From Streptomyces tendae (GTDB taxonomy: Bacteria; Actinomycetota; Actinomycetes; Streptomycetales; Streptomycetaceae), in contig NZ_BMUY01000001.1 of the NCBI RefSeq assembly GCF_014650435.1, positions 744,001 to 808,000 on the forward strand: a stretch of DNA of 64,000 nt, given 5' to 3'. The position numbers and the translations under genes are program-made. Of the stretch, positions 8,143 to 16,637 are shown in pieces (position 1 is the stretch's first letter; each line of letters starts with the position of its first letter). Below the pieces are notes generated by a model. That model did not search any database, was not told where the DNA came from, and was given only the letters and a program-made list of their open reading frames with translations.

Positions 8143-8295
8143 CTACAAGGCCGAGGTGTCGGCGGGGCGGATCCACAGGCGCTGCCCGATGGCGGCGGCC
8201 TGCTGAACGATGCGGTTCACGGAGGCGGCGTCCACGACAGTCGTGTCCACGGGGGTCCCGTCGACGTCGTCGAGTCGCATGACTTCAAAGCGCAT
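8143..8295 (-). CDS. small conserved protein of 50 aa with a sigma-R-type promoter
   Basis: ATG at 8295 with AAGGGAGAG just upstream. It encodes MRFEVMRLDDVDGTP through WIRPADTSAL, a soluble acidic peptide with a short amphipathic helix (VNRIVQQAAAIGQRL, about residues 26-40). It has no Cys and no membrane segment. The strong ribosome site, the terminator and the perfect GGAAT-N18-GTT promoter at 8381-8408 argue that it is real. The promoter implies induction by thiol-oxidative stress; function unknown. Confidence 0.8.
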   Translation of the reverse strand: MRFEVMRLDDVDGTPVDTTVVDAASVNRIVQQAAAIGQRLWIRPADTSAL

Positions 8296-8380
8296 GGCCT
8301 CTCCCTTGATCTGGTCATCCTCCTGCGGAGAACTACTGGTGTGGCTCCTGGGTCGTCGGTGCCCGGGCTTCCGTAGTGCT

Positions 8381-8408
8381 CAACGGCATGCCCTCTGCAA
8401 ACATTCCC
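8381..8408 (-). promoter_or_regulatory. sigma-R-type promoter of the 50-aa gene
   Basis: On the minus strand GGGAAT (8408-8403) is followed after exactly 18 nt by GTTG (8384-8381), a perfect match to the sigma-R consensus. It reads toward the ATG at 8295, giving a leader of about 80 nt. The AT-rich stretch AAAAATTT lies just upstream of the -35. Confidence 0.8.
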
Positions 8409-8530
8409 TACGCTAAGGAAATTTTTCGCACGACTAATTACTGACAGGTAAGTGGCTTGTTACCGCGCGATAGGTGTCTCGTACAAGACTGACCGGGACC
8501 GGTTGTGTTCGTAGCGTGACCGCCGGGACA

Positions 8531-9436
8531 ATGGAGGCGATGAACGACGACCTCGCGCCCCTGAACGCTCGTATCGATCGCACGAACGAGCTGCTCCAGC
8601 GCATGCTCGCCGAGGTGGCGAAGACCCCCTCGACCCACGCGATCTTCGTCGACGCCGGATATCTGTACGCGGCGGCGGGGCGGCTGGTGGCCGGGACCGA
8701 GGACCGCCGGGCCTTCGACCTGGACGCCGACGCCCTGATCGAGGCCCTCATCGACAAGGCCCGCACGGTCTTCGCGGACAGCCGCCTGCTGCGCGTGTAC
8801 TGGTACGACGGCGCCCGCCGCCGCATCCACACCGCCGAGCAGCAGTCCATCGCCGAGCTCCCCGACGTCAAGGTCCGCCTCGGCAACCTCAACGCCAACA
8901 ACCAGCAGAAGGGCGTCGACTCCCTCATCCGCACCGACCTGGAGTCCCTCGCCCGGCACCGCGCCATCAGCGACGCGGCCCTGCTCGGCGGCGACGAGGA
9001 CCTCGTCTCCGCGGTCGAGGCCGCCCAGGGGTACGGCGCCCGTGTCCACCTGTGGGGCATCGAGGCCCCCGAGGGCCGCAACCAGGCCGAGCCGCTGCTC
9101 TGGGAGGTCGACAGCCAGCGCACCCTCGACCTCGACTTCTTCAAGCCGTACGTCTCCCGGCGCCCGACCCACACCGGCGAGATGCCCGGGGGACTGCGCC
9201 CCGGCCGCGAGGACGTCCGCTTCGTGGGCGCGCAGATCGCGGCGAAGTGGCTGGCGTCCCGGGGGCGCGAGTCGCTGGTGGAGCTGCTCCCCGGCCACCC
9301 CTACCTCCCCGGCTCCGTGGACCAGGACCTGCTGGTGGAGGCGGAGGGGCTGCTCCAATACTCGCTGCGCGGCCAGGCCGACCTGCGCCGGGCGCTGCGG
9401 GACGGCTTCTGGGAGCACCTGCGGGCGCAGTACTAG
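8531..9436 (+). CDS. NYN-domain (LabA/DUF88-type) putative RNase
   Basis: A 301-aa protein with an N-terminal NYN/PIN-like domain. The acidic residues expected for metal binding are visible in IFVDAGYLY (about residue 38), KGVDSLIRTDLE (about 128) and LLGGDEDLVSAV (about 150). A C-terminal region of about 120 aa (FVGAQIAAKWLAS and LVELLPGHPYLPG) is found in the actinobacterial members. NYN domains usually cleave RNA. A likely promoter is CTGACC-N17-TAGCGT ending near 8516. Two starts are possible: ATG 8531, or ATG 8540 with GGAGG only 2 nt away; I chose 8531. Confidence 0.85.
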   Translation: MEAMNDDLAPLNARIDRTNELLQRMLAEVAKTPSTHAIFVDAGYLYAAAGRLVAGTEDRRAFDLDADALIEALIDKARTVFADSRLLRVYWYDGARRRIHTAEQQSIAELPDVKVRLGNLNANNQQKGVDSLIRTDLESLARHRAISDAALLGGDEDLVSAVEAAQGYGARVHLWGIEAPEGRNQAEPLLWEVDSQRTLDLDFFKPYVSRRPTHTGEMPGGLRPGREDVRFVGAQIAAKWLASRGRESLVELLPGHPYLPGSVDQDLLVEAEGLLQYSLRGQADLRRALRDGFWEHLRAQY

Positions 9437-9474
9437 GCCCTCTCCGGCCTCCGTACCAGGCCCTCTCCGGCCTC
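9435..9474. repeat. 17-bp direct repeat spanning two convergent stop codons
   Basis: AGGCCCTCTCCGGCCTC occurs at 9435-9451 and 9458-9474. The first copy overlaps the NYN stop codon and the second overlaps the stop of the convergent hydrolase. The unit is itself partly palindromic (GGCC...GGCC). No classic terminator is seen between these genes. Confidence 0.8.
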
Positions 9475-10369
9475 AGCGCACGTACGGCCGGGGCGGCGCG
9501 GGGTGGTCGTCCCAGAAGTCGGCGAGGGCGCGGGCCGTCGGCAGGGGCTGGTCGGTGTTGGGGGAGTGCTCGGCGCCCGCGACGACCGTACGGCGCGCGT
9601 TCAGCCGCAGGGCCATCTCGTCCAGGAGGGGCACCGGCCAGGTGTCGTCGAAGGCGCCCGACAGCACGTGGAAGGGCAGCGGTGCGGCGGCCAGCTCGGC
9701 GACACGGTCCGGCTCGGTGCACAACTGGCGTCCCGTGGCGAGCAGTTGCGCCGGCCTGGTGCCCAGCCAGCGCTCGCGCAGCCGCTCCGGGTCCTCCCTG
9801 CCGCCGGCGGGGTCGGGGGCGCCGGCCTCCTCCGGCGGTCCCATGGCCTGCATCACCTTCCAGACCTCCGCCATCGTCATCGTGTCCAGCGCGTCCCGCA
9901 GGAGCTTCACCCGCTGCCGCTGCGACTCGGAGATCCGCGCCGGGCCCGAGGACATCAGGGTGAGGGACAGGAACGGGGCGGCGTCGAGCAGGACCGCGGC
10001 CCGGGCGATCTGGCCGCCCAGGGAGTGCCCGACGAGATGCACACGCGTCCCGAGGGCGGCGGCCTGCGCGAGCACGTCCCGGGCCAGCTCGGACCGCGCG
10101 TACACGGACTCGTCGTGCTCGGGTCCGTCCGACTCGAACTGCCCCCGTCCGTCCACCGCGACCGTGCGGTACCCGCGGGCCCCGAGCGGCCGGTGCAGCA
10201 GCGTGAAGTCCTCCTTGCTCCCCGTGAAGCCGGGCAGCATCATCACCACGCCCCTCGGCGCGACCCCGTCGGCCACGGGCGAGTCGACGACGGCGAACTC
10301 ACCGCGCGCGGTACGCAGTCGGTAGGCGCGGGCGTCCGGGGGCGGGCTGAAGGCGGCGTTCCTGCTCAC
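9473..10369 (-). CDS. alpha/beta hydrolase
   Basis: A 298-aa cytoplasmic alpha/beta hydrolase. The oxyanion segment is MMLPGFTGSK (about residues 43-52), the nucleophile elbow GHSLGG (Ser about 118), and the catalytic His is in AGAEHSPNTDQP near residue 268. The acid is probably the Asp in SGAFDDTWP. The start is GTG at 10369 (MSRNAAF). It is a single gene between a convergent NYN gene and the helicase. The substrate cannot be inferred; family members include esterases and lactonases. Confidence 0.85.
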   Translation of the reverse strand: MSRNAAFSPPPDARAYRLRTARGEFAVVDSPVADGVAPRGVVMMLPGFTGSKEDFTLLHRPLGARGYRTVAVDGRGQFESDGPEHDESVYARSELARDVLAQAAALGTRVHLVGHSLGGQIARAAVLLDAAPFLSLTLMSSGPARISESQRQRVKLLRDALDTMTMAEVWKVMQAMGPPEEAGAPDPAGGREDPERLRERWLGTRPAQLLATGRQLCTEPDRVAELAAAPLPFHVLSGAFDDTWPVPLLDEMALRLNARRTVVAGAEHSPNTDQPLPTARALADFWDDHPAPPRPYVR

Positions 10370-10439
10370 GGGCTGAGGCTATCGGGCGGCGACCGGCGGA
10401 CGGTGACACGGGCGGTGACACGGGCGTGACAACGCCGTT

Positions 10440-10474
10440 CGGCCCGGTCCCGCGTGGGTCGCGGGACCGGGCCG
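10440..10474. terminator. perfect 15-bp-arm hairpin after the DEAD-box helicase gene
   Basis: Arms CGGCCCGGTCCCGCG (10440-10454) and CGCGGGACCGGGCCG (10460-10474) with a 5-nt loop. It is 25 bp beyond the helicase stop and 70 bp upstream of the hydrolase start on the same strand. A tandem 12-bp repeat (CGGTGACACGGG, two copies) lies at about 10398-10421. Confidence 0.85.
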
Positions 10475-10498
10475 ACGGTCCGGGTCGAGCCGGGCGGA

Positions 10499-13231
10499 TC
10501 AGCTTTCGCCGCCCTCCGCGGGCTGCGCGGCGGCCGCGGCCGTCTTGCGGGTGCGGCGGGCCTTGGGCTTCGCCTCAGCCGGGTCGGCGGTCGCCTCGAC
10601 CGTGGTCGTGGCCGCGGCCTTGCGGGTCCGGCGCCGCGGTGCGGCCTCCGGCTCCTGCGATGCCTGAGCCGGGATCTCGGCGGCGGCCTCGGGGGCCGCG
10701 GCGGTCTTCCGGGTGCGGCGGTCCTTGGGCTTCGCCTCGGCGCCCTCGACCGTGTCGGCGGCGGCTTCCGCCTTGGCGGCGGCCGTCTTGCGCGTACGGC
10801 GGGGCTTGGCCTCGGCCGCTGCCTCCTCCGGAGCCTGCACGGCCGGTTCCGCGGCCTTGCGGGTCCGGCGGGTCTTGGGCTTCGTGTCCGTGGCCTCGGC
10901 GGTCTCGACGGCGGCCTCTGCCTTGGCGGCGGCCGTCTTGCGCGTACGGCGCGGCTTGACCTCGGCCGCTGCCTCCTCCGGAGCCTGCGTCGGCTGCGCC
11001 GGGATGTCGGCCGCGGCCTCGGTGACCTCGGTCGGCTCGGTGGCAGTGGCCTTGCGGGTGCGCCGGGTCTTGGGCTTCGCGTCCGTGGCCTCGACCGTGT
11101 CGGCGGCGGCTTCCGCCTTGGCGGCGGCCGTCTTCCGGGTGCGGCGGGGCTTGGCTTCGGCTGCCGCCTCCTCCGGAGCCTGCACGGCCCCGGCGTCGGC
11201 GGCGGCCGCCTTGCGGGTGCGGCGGCGCGGCTTGGTCTCGGCCGGCTCGGCCGCGGGGTCGGTCGCTCCCTCGGCCGTGTCGAGCGCGGCCTCGGCGGCC
11301 GTGGCCTTGCGGGTACGGCGGCGCGGCTTCTCGGCGGGCGCCTCGGTGGGCTGCTCGGCGGCGGGGGACTCGACGACCGTCGGGGCTGCCGCGGCCGTCG
11401 GGGTCTCCACGACCGTCGCCTCGGCCGCCGTCGGAGCGGACTCGAGCGGGGCGGCCTCCGCGGACTTGCGGGTGCGGCGGCGGCGCGGCTTCGCCGGGGC
11501 CTCCACGACCTCCGTGGCCTCCGCCGTTTCCACGACCGGGGCCTCCACGACCTCCGTGGCCTCCGCCGTTTCCACGACCGGGGCCTCGGAAGGCGCGAGT
11601 GCGGCGTCCTCGGCGGTCTGCGCCGCCGGGGCGTCGGTGTCGAGCGTCGCGCGGGTCTCCTGGCGGCGCGAGGGCTCACCGCTGCGCGTACGGCGCCGGC
11701 GGCGCAGCGTGCGGGGACCCTGGGCGGCGTCGGTGCCCGCGTCGGCGGCGCCGTCCGCGCCGCCGGTCACGGCCTCGGGTGCCGCGGAGGTCTCCGCGTC
11801 CACCGGCGCGCCGCCGCGCATCCGACGGCGGCGACGCGGCGTACGGGAGGAACGGTCACGCTCGCGGTCGCCGGAACGCGCGTCGTCGCGCCCGCCGCGG
11901 CCACTCCGGTCGCCTCGGTCGCCGCGCCCGCGGCCACCGCGGCCGCCGGGCTCGCCCAGGTCCTCCAGCTCCTCCGCGTCGAGCCCGGCGCGGGTGCGCT
12001 CCGAGCGCGGCAGGACGCCCTTGGTGCCCTCGGGGATACCGAGGTCGGTGTAGAAGTGCGGGGAGGTGGAGTAGGTCTCCGCCGGGTCGTTGAACCCGAG
12101 GTCCAGCGCCTTGTTGATCAGCTGCCAGCGCGGGATGTCGTCCCAGTCGACCAGCGTGATCGCCGTACCCTTGGCGCCCGCGCGGCCGGTGCGGCCGATG
12201 CGGTGCAGGTACGTCTTCTCCTCTTCCGGCGACTGGTAGTTGATGACGTGCGTCACGCCCTCGACGTCGATGCCGCGGGCGGCGACGTCGGTGCAGACGA
12301 GGACGTCCACCTTGCCGTTGCGGAAGGCGCGCAGGGCCTGCTCGCGGGCGCCCTGGCCGAGGTCGCCGTGGACCGCGCCGGAGGCGAAACCGCGCTGCTT
12401 GAGCTGGTCGGCCAGGTCGGCCGCGGTGCGCTTGGTGCGGCAGAAGACCATGGCCAGACCGCGGCCGTCGGCCTGCAGTATCCGGGCCACCATCTCGGGC
12501 TTGTCCATGTTGTGCGCGCGGTAGACGAACTGCTTGGTGTTCGCGACCGTCGCGCCCGCGTCGTCCGGCGAGGTGGCGCGGATGTGCGTGGGCTGCGACA
12601 TGTAACGGCGGGCCAGGCCGATGACCGCGCCCGGCATGGTCGCCGAGAACAGCATCGTCTGACGCCGGGCCGGAAGCAGATTGATGATCTTCTCGACGTC
12701 GGGCAGGAAGCCCAGGTCGAGCATCTCGTCGGCCTCGTCGAGCACCAGGCACTTGACGTGCTTCAGGCTCAGCTTCTTCTGACCGGCCAGGTCCAGCAGG
12801 CGGCCCGGGGTGCCGACGATCACGTCGACGCCCTTCTTGAGGGCTTCCACCTGCGGCTCGTAGGCACGGCCGCCGTAGATCGCGGTGACGCGCACGTTGC
12901 GGACCTTGCCGGCGGTCAGCAGGTCGTTGGTGACCTGCTGGCACAGCTCACGCGTCGGGACGACGACGAGGGCCTGCGGCGCGTCGGTGAGGGACTCGGG
13001 TGCGGCGCGGCCCGCCTCGACGTCGGCGGGGACGGTGACGCGCTCGAGGAGCGGGAGGCCGAAGCCCAGCGTCTTGCCGGTGCCGGTCTTGGCCTGGCCG
13101 ATCACGTCCGTGCCCGACAGGGCCACGGGGAGCGTCAGCTCCTGGATGGGGAAGGGAGTGGTAATGCCGACGGCTTCGAGGGCTTCGGCGGTCTCGGGGA
13201 GGATCCCGAGGGATCGGAACGTCGTAGTCAG
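10499..13231 (-). CDS. DEAD-box RNA helicase with long basic-repeat C-terminus
   Basis: About 910 aa. The RecA-like core (residues 1-430) has all DEAD-box motifs: AKTGTGKT, PTRELCQQ, GTPGRLLD, DEAD, SAT, DVAARGIDV and HRIGRTGRAG. It unwinds short RNA duplexes with ATP, probably in ribosome assembly or cold adaptation. A Gly/Arg/Asp-rich segment follows, and then about 400 aa of Ala/Glu-rich spacers punctuated by at least ten RRTRK-like basic blocks. No ATG or GTG precedes the conserved LTTTFRSLG start; the likely initiator is CTG at 13231, after AGAGG. Upstream in-frame GTGs near 13361 and beyond would add non-conserved residues. Confidence 0.9.
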   Translation of the reverse strand: MTTTFRSLGILPETAEALEAVGITTPFPIQELTLPVALSGTDVIGQAKTGTGKTLGFGLPLLERVTVPADVEAGRAAPESLTDAPQALVVVPTRELCQQVTNDLLTAGKVRNVRVTAIYGGRAYEPQVEALKKGVDVIVGTPGRLLDLAGQKKLSLKHVKCLVLDEADEMLDLGFLPDVEKIINLLPARRQTMLFSATMPGAVIGLARRYMSQPTHIRATSPDDAGATVANTKQFVYRAHNMDKPEMVARILQADGRGLAMVFCRTKRTAADLADQLKQRGFASGAVHGDLGQGAREQALRAFRNGKVDVLVCTDVAARGIDVEGVTHVINYQSPEEEKTYLHRIGRTGRAGAKGTAITLVDWDDIPRWQLINKALDLGFNDPAETYSTSPHFYTDLGIPEGTKGVLPRSERTRAGLDAEELEDLGEPGGRGGRGRGDRGDRSGRGGRDDARSGDRERDRSSRTPRRRRRMRGGAPVDAETSAAPEAVTGGADGAADAGTDAAQGPRTLRRRRRTRSGEPSRRQETRATLDTDAPAAQTAEDAALAPSEAPVVETAEATEVVEAPVVETAEATEVVEAPAKPRRRRTRKSAEAAPLESAPTAAEATVVETPTAAAAPTVVESPAAEQPTEAPAEKPRRRTRKATAAEAALDTAEGATDPAAEPAETKPRRRTRKAAAADAGAVQAPEEAAAEAKPRRTRKTAAAKAEAAADTVEATDAKPKTRRTRKATATEPTEVTEAAADIPAQPTQAPEEAAAEVKPRRTRKTAAAKAEAAVETAEATDTKPKTRRTRKAAEPAVQAPEEAAAEAKPRRTRKTAAAKAEAAADTVEGAEAKPKDRRTRKTAAAPEAAAEIPAQASQEPEAAPRRRTRKAAATTTVEATADPAEAKPKARRTRKTAAAAAQPAEGGES
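10540..11480 (-). repeat. degenerate coding repeat of RTRK blocks
   Basis: The helicase tail repeats a unit of roughly 30-45 codons with the pattern KPxxRRTRK-TAAAKAEAAxxT-(V/A)EAxDxKP. DNA-level repetition is clear at 10790, 10938 and 11128, where nearly the same stretch encoding RRTRKTAAAKAEAA recurs. Copy-number variation between strains is likely. Confidence 0.8.
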
Positions 13232-13629
13232 GGTGCTGCCTCTTCTGTGTACGTGGTGCGAGGCGAGCGCGCGGGTCGTGCCGGACCGTGTCGGGGACGT
13301 CGGCTGCCTTACGGGTGAGCCGTAAACACGGGACCTCTGTCGACGCTCCAGCGCTCGTACCACTGAGGGTCCCCCTCCGGAATCCGTGCGCAGCGTGGCG
13401 TACGGCAAGGAGGGCTGTCGGGTCGGAGCCGATCGGGCCACCGACCGGGCATCCTCATGCGTGCGGCCCGACGACGATGTCACGTACCCGTACGTCACAT
13501 ACTCGGCAGGCGCACTACCACCATACCCCGGATTCGCGCACACGCGATGGCCGATTTGCTCACGTAGTCGTCGTCACACTGATTGACCAGGGACTTACCA
13601 CCGCCGAAGAGCGGGCTATTGTGCGCTGC
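13232..13629. other. divergent promoter region, helicase and ferritin-like genes
   Basis: A 398-bp spacer. An imperfect 24-bp palindrome lies at 13477-13500 (ATGTCACGTAC-CC-GTACGTCACAT, 10 of 12 pairs match). For the plus-strand gene, TTACCA (13595-13600), a 16-bp spacer and TATTGT (13617-13622) lie 7 nt before ATG 13630, suggesting a leaderless transcript. The helicase leader may be long, since its reading frame stays open to 13543 without conserved sequence. Confidence 0.55.
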
Positions 13630-14403
13630 ATGACGAGCTCTGACAAGCCTGGCACTGCCGCAGACGCCCCCGCCGAGACCGCCGCCCCCGCCGGTACCGC
13701 CGGAGGCACGCCGGTCGCCGCCCGCGACTGGGCGACGGCCGCGTCCGACCCGCAGTACCGCGCCGCGGTCGTGGACCTGCTCGGCGCGCTCGCGTACGGC
13801 GAGCTGGCGGCGTTCGAGCGGCTGGCGGAGGACGCCAAGCTCGCGCCCACGCTGGCGGACAAGGCGGAGCTGGCGAAGATGGCGTCGGCGGAGTTCCACC
13901 ACTTCGAGCGGCTGCGCGACCGGCTGGCCGAGATCGGCGAGGAGCCGACGGGCGCCATGGAGCCGTTCGTGGCCGCCTACGACGGCTTCCACAAGCAGAC
14001 GGACCCCTCGGACTGGCTGGAAGGTCTCGTCAAGGCATACGTCGGCGACTCCATCGCCAGCGACTTCTACCGCGAGGTCGCCGCCCGTCTGGACACGGAC
14101 ACCCGCGAGCTGGTCCTCGCCGTGCTCGACGACACCGGGCACGCCGGTTTCGCCGTGGAGAAGGTGCGCGCGGCGATCGACGCCGACCCTCGGGTGGGCG
14201 GGCGGCTCGCGCTGTGGGCGCGGCGGCTGATGGGGGAAGCGCTCTCGCAGTCCCAGCGGGTGGTGGCCGACCGGGACGCGCTGTCGACGATGCTCGTGGG
14301 CGGGGTCGCGGACGGCTTCGACCTGGCCGAGGTCGGCAAGATGTTCTCCCGGATCACCGAGGCGCACACCAAGCGGATGGCGGCGCTGGGCCTGGCCGCC
14401 TGA
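13630..14403 (+). CDS. ferritin-like fold protein
   Basis: A 257-aa protein: about 40 aa of Ala/Pro/Thr linker, then a four-helix ferritin-like domain. Candidate metal ligands are Glu in AYGELAAFERL (about residue 60) and the ExxH-type pair in SAEFHHFERLRDRL (about 88-98). Related proteins are annotated as diiron hydroxylase-like (MiaE-like) or ferroxidase-like, but the second half (EVAARLDTDTREL, DDTGHAGFAVEKV) has an incomplete ligand set as far as I can see. It is read alone, divergent from the helicase, as also in mycobacteria. Confidence 0.8.
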   Translation: MTSSDKPGTAADAPAETAAPAGTAGGTPVAARDWATAASDPQYRAAVVDLLGALAYGELAAFERLAEDAKLAPTLADKAELAKMASAEFHHFERLRDRLAEIGEEPTGAMEPFVAAYDGFHKQTDPSDWLEGLVKAYVGDSIASDFYREVAARLDTDTRELVLAVLDDTGHAGFAVEKVRAAIDADPRVGGRLALWARRLMGEALSQSQRVVADRDALSTMLVGGVADGFDLAEVGKMFSRITEAHTKRMAALGLAA

Positions 14404-14433
14404 CCCGCGTGGGCGCGGTACGGCGGCTGTCGC

Positions 14434-14703
14434 TCAGGCGGCCGCCGAGCTGCGCCGGAGCCGTCCCGCGGGGCGCAGCAGCAGCGACAGCGAGGCCGCG
14501 GAGAGCGCCGCCGAGCCCAGCAGCACCAGTACGAACCCTCCGGCGCCCAGCGCGGAGTGCGTGACGAACGCCCCGAAGAGGGCCCCGGCGATGCCGGTCG
14601 GCAGGACCAGGAGCGGGGCGGGCAGGCGGTGGGGCAGACGGCGCGCGGCGGCCCATGCCAGGGCGAGGCCGAGGAGTACGGCGCTGAGCGCTTCCAAGAT
14701 CAT
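14434..14703 (-). CDS. small integral membrane protein
   Basis: An 89-aa hydrophobic protein with about three predicted membrane segments (residues 2-20, 30-50, 55-75) and a basic C-terminus (RPAGRLRRSS). The strong ribosome site GGGAGGG lies 8 nt before ATG 14703. No recognised family. It converges with the ferritin-like gene across a 30-bp gap. Confidence 0.7.
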   Translation of the reverse strand: MILEALSAVLLGLALAWAAARRLPHRLPAPLLVLPTGIAGALFGAFVTHSALGAGGFVLVLLGSAALSAASLSLLLRPAGRLRRSSAAA

Positions 14704-14890
14704 GTCGGGGTCCCTCCCACATGGCCTGCCTGCCCCAAACGGTCACAGCCGACTTACCCCTGACCTGCGGAATGCAATCCTCCCCCTGTGGGTGAACTGT
14801 GCTCCGCCCGTGAACGCGCGGGAGGGGGAGCGGCAGAGAAGCCGGAACGAGAACCGAAACCGCGCGGGACGGGTCAGGTCGGACGGTGGC

Positions 14891-14960
14891 CTGACGGGCA
14901 GACGGGCAGACGGGCAGACGGGTGGGGCCCGGCGGTGTGTCACCGCCGGGCCCCACCCGT
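14891..14960. terminator. 8-bp tandem repeat running into a perfect 20-bp-arm hairpin
   Basis: ACGGGCAG-type octamers repeat about four times (14893-14920) and lead into arms 14918-14937 and 14941-14960, perfectly complementary with a TGT loop. The hairpin lies just beyond the DUF3107 stop (14988) on the minus strand and is the likely terminator for that gene. Confidence 0.85.
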
Positions 14961-14987
14961 TCTTCGTCAGTCGTCCCGCGTCGGCGG

Positions 14988-15215
14988 CTACAGCGCGCCG
15001 AAGCCCACCTTGCGCGGGGCCGGCTCACCGATCTCGACGTAGGCGAGCCGGTCGGCCGGCACCAGGACCTTGCGGCCGTGTTCGTCCACCAGGCTCAGCA
15101 GCTGCGACTTGCCGGCCAGTGCCTCGCCCACCACGCGCTCGACCTCCTCGGCGCTCTGACCGCTCTCCAGAACGATCTCGCGGGGCGCGTGCTGCACGCC
15201 GATCTTGACCTCCAC
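14988..15215 (-). CDS. DUF3107 family protein (TB9.4-like)
   Basis: A 75-aa soluble protein, MEVKIGVQHAPREIVLESGQ to APRKVGFGAL. GTG at 15215 has GGAGG 9 nt upstream. It matches the DUF3107 family, known in M. tuberculosis as TB9.4, of unknown function. The predicted fold is a small alpha/beta ubiquitin-like domain. It lies downstream of the TetR gene on the same strand with a 142-bp gap; the same pairing occurs in mycobacteria. Confidence 0.9.
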   Translation of the reverse strand: MEVKIGVQHAPREIVLESGQSAEEVERVVGEALAGKSQLLSLVDEHGRKVLVPADRLAYVEIGEPAPRKVGFGAL

Positions 15216-15357
15216 GGCTATGTCCCTCCGACGGTCAGTAAGTGCGCGATCTTCCGCGCCGTACCAGCACACATTAGCCCGGTGAGGGGACGTACACGCT
15301 GCGTCGGAGAACGCCAGGAGCGAACAGCGGGCGGGAACAGAACCGGCGCCGTGGCGG

Positions 15358-15999
15358 TCAGTGCTGCTCGGTGCCGTGCAGCGGGAAGCCGGCGATGCCG
15401 CGCCAGGCCAGCGAGGTCAGCAGCTGGACCGCCTGGTCGCGGGGCACGCTGCGGTCGCTGTGGAGCCAGGAGCGGGCCACCACCTGCGCGAGACCGCCCA
15501 GGCCCGAGGCCAGCAGCATCGACTCCGCGCGCGAGAGGCCGGTGTCCTCGGCGATGACGTCGCAGATCGCCTCCGCGCACTCGTTCGTCACCTTGTCCAC
15601 GCGCTCGCGTACGGCGGGCTCGTTGGTCAGGTCCGACTCGAAGACCAGGCGGAAGGCACCGCCGTCGTCCTCGACGTAGGCGAAGTAGGCGTCCATCGTC
15701 GCCCGGACGCGCTGCTTGTTGTCGGAGGTCGAGGCGAGCGCGCCGCGCACGGACTGGATCAGCGCCTCGCAGTGCTGGTCCAGCAGGGCGAGGTAGAGGT
15801 CGAGCTTGCCGGGGAAGTGCTGGTAGAGCACCGGCTTGCTGACGCCGGCGCGTTCGGCGATGTCGTCCATCGCGGCCGCGTGGTACCCCTGGGCCACGAA
15901 CACTTCCTGTGCGGCGCCCAGCAGCTGGTTGCGTCGGGCTCGGCGGGGAAGGCGTGTGCCCCGCGGGCGTACCGCCTCTGTCTGCTCGATGGCTGTCAC
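15358..15999 (-). CDS. TetR/AcrR-family transcriptional regulator
   Basis: A 213-aa repressor. The N-terminal helix-turn-helix is MDDIAERAGVSKPVLYQHF (about residues 45-63), and the ligand-binding domain fills the rest (SWLHSDRSVPRDQAVQLLTSLAWRG near the end). GTG at 15999 with GGGAGG 5 nt upstream is clearly better than the ORF limit at 16122. The VLYQHFPGKLDLYLALLD segment is typical of the group linked to fatty-acid or envelope genes, but no target can be named. The divergent neighbour across 210 bp is a short acidic protein gene transcribed in the same direction, so no classic divergent target exists. Confidence 0.92.
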   Translation of the reverse strand: MTAIEQTEAVRPRGTRLPRRARRNQLLGAAQEVFVAQGYHAAAMDDIAERAGVSKPVLYQHFPGKLDLYLALLDQHCEALIQSVRGALASTSDNKQRVRATMDAYFAYVEDDGGAFRLVFESDLTNEPAVRERVDKVTNECAEAICDVIAEDTGLSRAESMLLASGLGGLAQVVARSWLHSDRSVPRDQAVQLLTSLAWRGIAGFPLHGTEQH

Positions 16000-16209
16000 G
16001 CCGCCTCCCATAGTCGTCCTCGTGCGGTGTGCGCCGCGTCGACATCGTACTTTTCGGTAACCCTGGTGTGTGTGCTGCGAGCGCAGAATTTCACGGACCG
16101 GACGGTGGCGAAAGCTGCACAACAGGTTTCAAAAGGGTCCAGGCCGGGCAAAGATCGGCCTCCCTTCCTGTCCGGCGAGGCTCGTCCCACCTGTCCGGCG
16201 GGGCTCGTC

Positions 16210-16437
16210 TCAGCGGTAGTCGTCCTCGTCGTGCGAGACGACGCGGGCCTGCTCGGCCAGGTCGGCCTCGTTGGCGCGGTCGGGCTCGACGCCGGTCAGC
16301 GGCTCGTCGCGCTCCTGCCCCACGTCCGTCCGCTGTTCGGCGGCGTCGGCGTCGGGCGTCTCCACGTCGCGGTCCTCGGGGTCCGGTGCCTGTGCCTCGT
16401 CGTCGAAGGTCTCGGGGTCGGTCGGGTCGACGGTCAT
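16210..16437 (-). CDS. small acidic conserved protein
   Basis: A 75-aa highly acidic, probably disordered protein (MTVDPTDPETFDDE to VVSHDEDDYR) without Cys or membrane segments. The ribosome site GGAAGGGAG lies 7 nt before ATG 16437. It resembles short acidic Streptomyces proteins of unknown function. Its base composition and codon use fit the neighbourhood. Confidence 0.7.
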   Translation of the reverse strand: MTVDPTDPETFDDEAQAPDPEDRDVETPDADAAEQRTDVGQERDEPLTGVEPDRANEADLAEQARVVSHDEDDYR

Positions 16438-16637
16438 GCTGGGCTCCCTTCCTGCTTCCTGCAGACGTCCCCGGGATGCGGGGGGTCACACGCGGGTGCC
16501 CACCTCACGAGCCTAGGAGACACCCGATCCGGACGCCATGCCTCGCCGGCATCCGTACCCCGCCGGCGCGCCGCCCCGGCGCTGCTTGTGACGGCGAACA
16601 CATGAACCACTGCGTGATCGTCTCGTAACATTGCTAC

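Noticed and set aside
10454..13318. 954-aa plus-strand open frame opposite the helicase
   Set aside because: It is the high-GC antisense shadow of a gene with all DEAD-box motifs; the translation is Gly/Arg/Leu-rich without domains.
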